This document shows positions 63,734 to 64,000 of a stretch of 64,000 bases of DNA, one piece after another. Source of the stretch: Diaphorobacter ruginosibacter. Lineage in GTDB: Bacteria; Pseudomonadota; Gammaproteobacteria; Burkholderiales; Burkholderiaceae_C. Position 1 is the first letter of the stretch, and the number at the start of each line of letters is the position of its first letter. The notes beneath the pieces were generated by a model that saw only the letters and a list, made by a program, of their open reading frames with translations, was not told the DNA's origin and ran no database searches. The translations under genes were made by a program, and so were the position numbers. Where the stretch lies: contig NZ_CP060714.1 of NCBI RefSeq assembly GCF_014395975.1, forward strand, positions 620,001-684,000. Reading direction: 5' to 3'.

Positions 63734-64000
63734 ATGACCGCGATTCATGTTCCAGATTCGCAACAAAGCACGGGTATCACCGCACGGCACGGTTTCTTTG
63801 ACCTGAACACCTTGCGCGCCGGCCATGCCATCAGCCTGAAGAGCCGCAAGCCCATGCGGTTGCGGTTGCTGTCGTGCAGCGGCAATGCATGGGTCACGTG
63901 CGCGCCGGCTGGCAGCGGGGGAGACGCCGCAGGGGCGCAGGACCTGATCCTGGCCGCCGGCGAGTCGCTCACGGTGCGGCCGGGCCAGCATCTGGTGATG
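63734..64000 (+). CDS. DUF2917 domain protein, truncated by the window end
   Basis: Open from the ATG at 63734 (AAAGGAG at 63721-63727) to the end of the window, 89 codons: MTAIHVPDSQQSTGI and later LRLLSCSGNAWVTC and ILAAGESLTVRPGQHLVM. The short cupin-like strand pattern with a Trp-Val-Thr and a Gly-x-x-Leu-x-Val segment is like DUF2917 proteins. Function unknown. The rest of the gene lies outside this window. Confidence 0.72.
   Translation, partial: MTAIHVPDSQQSTGITARHGFFDLNTLRAGHAISLKSRKPMRLRLLSCSGNAWVTCAPAGSGGDAAGAQDLILAAGESLTVRPGQHLVM

Overview
The window is GC-rich DNA from a betaproteobacterium, most likely a Comamonadaceae member of the Comamonas/Delftia/Acidovorax type. Support comes from SAH-riboswitch control of ahcY, an aerobic (late-cobalt) cob pathway, a TRAP-transporter/LysR pair, the DUF2917 gene beside a LysR gene, and a dispersed GC-rich repeat of a kind common in that family. 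The family call is inference from gene content; no rRNA or tRNA gene was seen.

Layout. 1-9977: fatty-acid beta-oxidation genes (HAD/ECH fusion, thiolase, enoyl-CoA hydratase) with two thioesterases, then a bactofilin, a YciA-type thioesterase and an ATM1-type ABC exporter. 10015-16347: a minus-strand operon for a TRAP transporter (dctQ-dctM-dctP) and a two-subunit TPP-dependent E1 dehydrogenase, divergent from a LysR regulator; dctP carries a one-base frameshift. 16577-20829: glutamate/aspartate-type ABC uptake genes with two binding proteins. 20904-31440: an accessory cell-surface region with an AT-rich acyltransferase, a dead IS5-family element flanked by CTAG, a HAD phosphatase, a gtr/arn-like three-gene glycosylation cassette and two related acyltransferases flanking prfC.

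31606-48776: an MFS exporter, then an unusual kdp potassium-ATPase locus. Two micro-ORFs precede kdpA, kdpC lies before kdpB, and kdpD is separated from kdpE by a 7.5-kb opposite-strand cob cluster. That cluster (cobG-H-I-J, inverted cobK, cobL-E-M-F) encodes every step from precorrin-2 to hydrogenobyrinate. cobK alone is flipped and overlaps its neighbour at both ends, as in a noncontiguous operon. cobI appears to have a homopolymer frameshift at its start.

48792-52303: a SAH riboswitch controls ahcY, followed by a TlyA-family methyltransferase and metF, forming a methyl-cycle unit. 52594-64000: housekeeping genes for the cell wall (rlpA, M23 peptidase, anmK), rRNA methylation (rlmJ), a receptor-like Ser/Thr kinase, ribosomal proteins L13 and S9, erpA, tyrS, a second LysR gene and a DUF2917 gene cut by the window end.

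The most interesting items are the interleaved kdp/cob architecture with its inverted cobK, the permuted kdpFxACB order with an extra micro-ORF, the TRAP-E1 operon without E2/E3, and two probable homopolymer frameshifts that could be sequence errors.
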